Of a stretch of DNA of 21,822 nucleotides, positions 19,801 through 21,822 are shown piece by piece. This DNA is from Pigoraptor vietnamica (Eukaryota > Opisthokonta > Filasterea): the NCBI GenBank assembly GCA_943704525.1, contig CALSCQ010002146.1, positions 1 to 21,822 on the forward strand, read 5' to 3'. Positions within the stretch are counted from its first letter, which is position 1; the number at the start of each line of letters is the position of its first letter. The notes under the pieces were generated by a model that was given only the letters and a program-made list of their open reading frames with translations, was not told the origin of the DNA and did not search any database. The position numbers were made by a program, and so were the translations under genes.

Positions 19801-21762
19801 CCCTCAACCAGTACCTCACCAACTTCATGTACGGCACGGCGCAAACGGCCGATCTCTGGGCGTACATCTCGGCTGCGTCCGGTCAGGTGGGCGCGCGGTC
19901 GCATTCGCGGCGCTTATGCTGTTCTGTGCCTCTCTCTGAGCCTGCTTGTGCCCGCATGCACGCGTCGCAGGACATTAAGACGGTGATGTCGTCGTGGACG
20001 GACATCACGGGTTACCCTGTGGTCACGTTCACCAAGCAGACCATCGGAGGGGTGGGTGCACGTAGACCTTTATGCGACGACAGTGAAATTGAACAATCGT
20101 ATTTTACCCCGTCTCACGCCGCCCGCGTGCAGGCCGATTATCTCGTGGGAACGCAGCGCCGCTTCCTGCAGTACCCGAACGGCACCATCTCGGCGCCCCG
20201 CGCGGATACGCAGCCGCTGTGGTGGATTCCCCTCGACTACATCACGGACAGCAGTGCAGCCATCGTCAGTGTCCCGATGAACCTGACGGTGCGTCGGCGT
20301 TGGGGACCACCGGGTGAATGGCCTTCAGCACATTCCGCCTGCATGCGCCGGTGATGCGAATTTTCATTGGCTTAAATGCCGAATATCCCCAACAAACCTT
20401 TCGCTTCCCAGGTGACGTCCGTGGCCATTCCTTACCCCGCCACCGCCAAGGGCTGGGTCAAGTTCAACGTTGGCCAGCACAGCCTGTACCGGTGTGTGCC
20501 TTGTTTCTCCGGTGGCTAGGCTACCGTCGTGCCACTCGCACTGAAACCGAGCTTACCCTCCAAGCACCTTCGCAGCGTCAACTACGACGACGCGACGTGG
20601 GACAACCTTGCGGCGGCTGCCGCGTCGCAGGCGCTGGCCCCCCTCGACCGCGCGGGTCTTGTGGCCGACGCACTCTCGCTGTGCCGCACCGGCGACCTCT
20701 CGCCCGCAAAGGCATTCGCGGTGTCCTCTTTTGCCAAGAATGGTGCGTGTGGCAGCGCGCGCACGAAAAGAGAGTTAGTGCGTTTGTGGTTTGCTGATTC
20801 CGACGTGCCTCCGCAGACGGCTCGTACGCGGTGTGGTCGTCTTTGCTGTCCAAGCTGCGCGTGTTCGAGGTGCTGCTGCGCAGCCAAACGGCCCGCACGC
20901 CCTCGTGCTACGGCAATTTCTCGTCGTACGCCCTGTCCATGGTCAAGCCCGCGCTCGCGGCGCTCGGCGGCGCAAACAGCACGCAGCAGCTGTCGCATCC
21001 GCAGGCGCTCCTCCGCAGTGCGCTTGTGTCTGCGGCTGTCTTCCACGACGATGCCGGTGAGAGGGGCAGAGGCGCCATGTCAGGTCTGTTGGCATTGGCT
21101 CACAGGTGTTCCTCGCAGACACGGTGGCCCTTTGCCGGCAGATGTATCTGGACTCGCAGAACGCCGGCTTCGTCATTCCCGCCGATGTCCGCTCGGCCGT
21201 GTACAGGTGCGTTACTGTGTTACTGCCCATTTGTGTTGTGCGTGGCCCAACTCACAGCCGCCGTCCCATTCCTCCAGCGGCGCCATTGTGAGCGACCTCA
21301 ACGACGCGAGTGACACCATCTACAACATGATGCTCACGGCGTATGGCAAGAGTGACACGGTGTGTGGACGGCGCGCTCGGCTCCCCATGTTACCAACGAT
21401 TCCCTCGGTCCCAGTAGTGAGATGGATTGCCTCCGTGCATCTGTATGTGACTGCAATGCCGCTTCCCTACCTGTGCACTGACGGCACACGCGCAGTTCCC
21501 CGCAGAAAAAGTGCGCATCACGGCTGCGTTTGCGGCGAGCCGCAAGACGGCGATTCTCCAGAAGACCCTCGCGATGTCCATCGACCCAGCGCAGGTCTGT
21601 GTGCGGTCGCTGCGGCTGATTTCCGCGCGGTGTAATGTGCTTTTGGACGGTCGCTCACATGGCGTGCGTGCGGGTGCAGGTCAAGCCGCAGGACACGACG
21701 GCGATTGTGACGCGCGTGGCGTCGAATCCGTTTGGGCAGCAGCTCGCCTGGGAATTCATGAA
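16874..21762 (+). CDS. Type II membrane M1-family zinc aminopeptidase, 3' end missing
   Basis: Removes N-terminal residues from peptides. Twenty-three exons are visible: 16874-16905, 16971-17119, 17202-17285, 17400-17500, 17571-17740, 17847-18193, 18393-18503, 18679-18812, 18937-18975, 19068-19099, 19230-19287, 19355-19477, 19603-19689, 19782-19886, 19971-20051, 20133-20288, 20412-20491, 20576-20742, 20817-21056, 21119-21206, 21278-21359, 21496-21594, 21680-21762. They give 882 aa in phase; about 80-130 more are expected beyond the window. Seen: a short cytoplasmic tail with ERSTLL, basic KRRK, membrane span about 24-46, Ser/His stalk; [16 protein letters not shown] (348-352) in place of GAMEN; HELVH (384-388) and E407 in NEGF, the HExxH-x18-E zinc site; Y470 in TYDKGASVL, the transition-state Tyr; [16 protein letters not shown]; and the start of the ERAP1-C-like helical region. 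The start relies on a 65 bp first intron; without it there is no in-frame ATG. Confidence 0.92.
18221..18366 (+). repeat. 40-bp tandem repeat inside an aminopeptidase intron
   Basis: Two adjacent 40 bp units (18221-18260 and 18261-18300) start GCGCTGTTGAATGTCG and share ATGCATTG.TCCTG. A shortened third unit (about 18301-18328) and a diverged fourth (about 18329-18366) follow. They make up most of the 199 bp intron between the exons ending at 18193 and starting at 18393. The repeat is non-coding and the flanking exons join cleanly without it. Confidence 0.8.
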
Positions 21763-21822
21763 GTGGGTGACTCTGGCTGTTGACATGGGGGAAAAAAAGG
21801 GGGGGGGGGGGGGGGGGGGGGG
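21763..21822 (+). other. Intron start and terminal poly-G run
   Basis: A GTGGGT donor at 21763 opens an intron that the window does not close. It runs into seven A (21792-21798) and then 24 consecutive G up to the last base. The homopolymer at the very edge is probably a sequencing or assembly stop and may not be genuine in full. Confidence 0.7.

Overview
This is intron-dense, GC-rich nuclear DNA of a eukaryote. Eight protein genes fill about 21 kb. Exons are mostly 30-400 bp, introns mostly 50-130 bp, and genes are spaced about 110-700 bp apart. I built each gene model by hand: exons were joined at GT..AG sites only where phase was kept and family-conserved residues ran across the junction. 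About 63 introns result. I see no rRNA, tRNA, CRISPR array, transposon or virus-derived element.

Layout. 1-498: CA-rich microsatellite at the left edge. 804-2014 (-): RAD51D-type recombination ATPase. 2296-3900 (-): SMNDC1/SPF30 spliceosome factor with a CA/TG microsatellite in one intron. 4084-5833 (-): unrecognised secreted protein with one carboxypeptidase-regulatory/SdrD-B-like beta domain. 6535-9649 (-): PX-SH3-RhoGAP protein of the ARHGAP32/33 type. 10136-12331 (+): AMPK/MARK-related kinase with a UBA domain and a C-terminal CaaX box. 12489-13655 (-): pantothenate synthetase (PanC) with a predicted mitochondrial presequence. 13821-16623 (-): Vms1/ANKZF1, the peptidyl-tRNA-cleaving factor of ribosome quality control. 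16874 to the right edge (+): type II membrane M1 aminopeptidase, cut off in an intron near a terminal poly-G run.

Organism. The PX-SH3-RhoGAP order with ARHGAP33-like linker motifs is typical of animals and their relatives, whereas PanC is absent from animals. Together they suggest a unicellular relative of animals (choanoflagellate, filasterean, ichthyosporean or corallochytrean). This is inference from two genes; another lineage is possible. The CA tract at one end and poly-G at the other suggest a whole contig that broke at low-complexity sequence.

The genes are unrelated housekeeping and signalling genes, not one pathway. The clearest coordination is two divergent promoters. One is shared by ANKZF1 and the aminopeptidase and carries a palindromic CRE and two E-boxes. 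The other lies between the RhoGAP and kinase genes. An E2F palindrome lies upstream of RAD51D. The best candidates for new biology are the CaaX-ended AMPK-related kinase, the GALED variant of the aminopeptidase's GAMEN motif, the presequence on PanC, and the unrecognised secreted protein.
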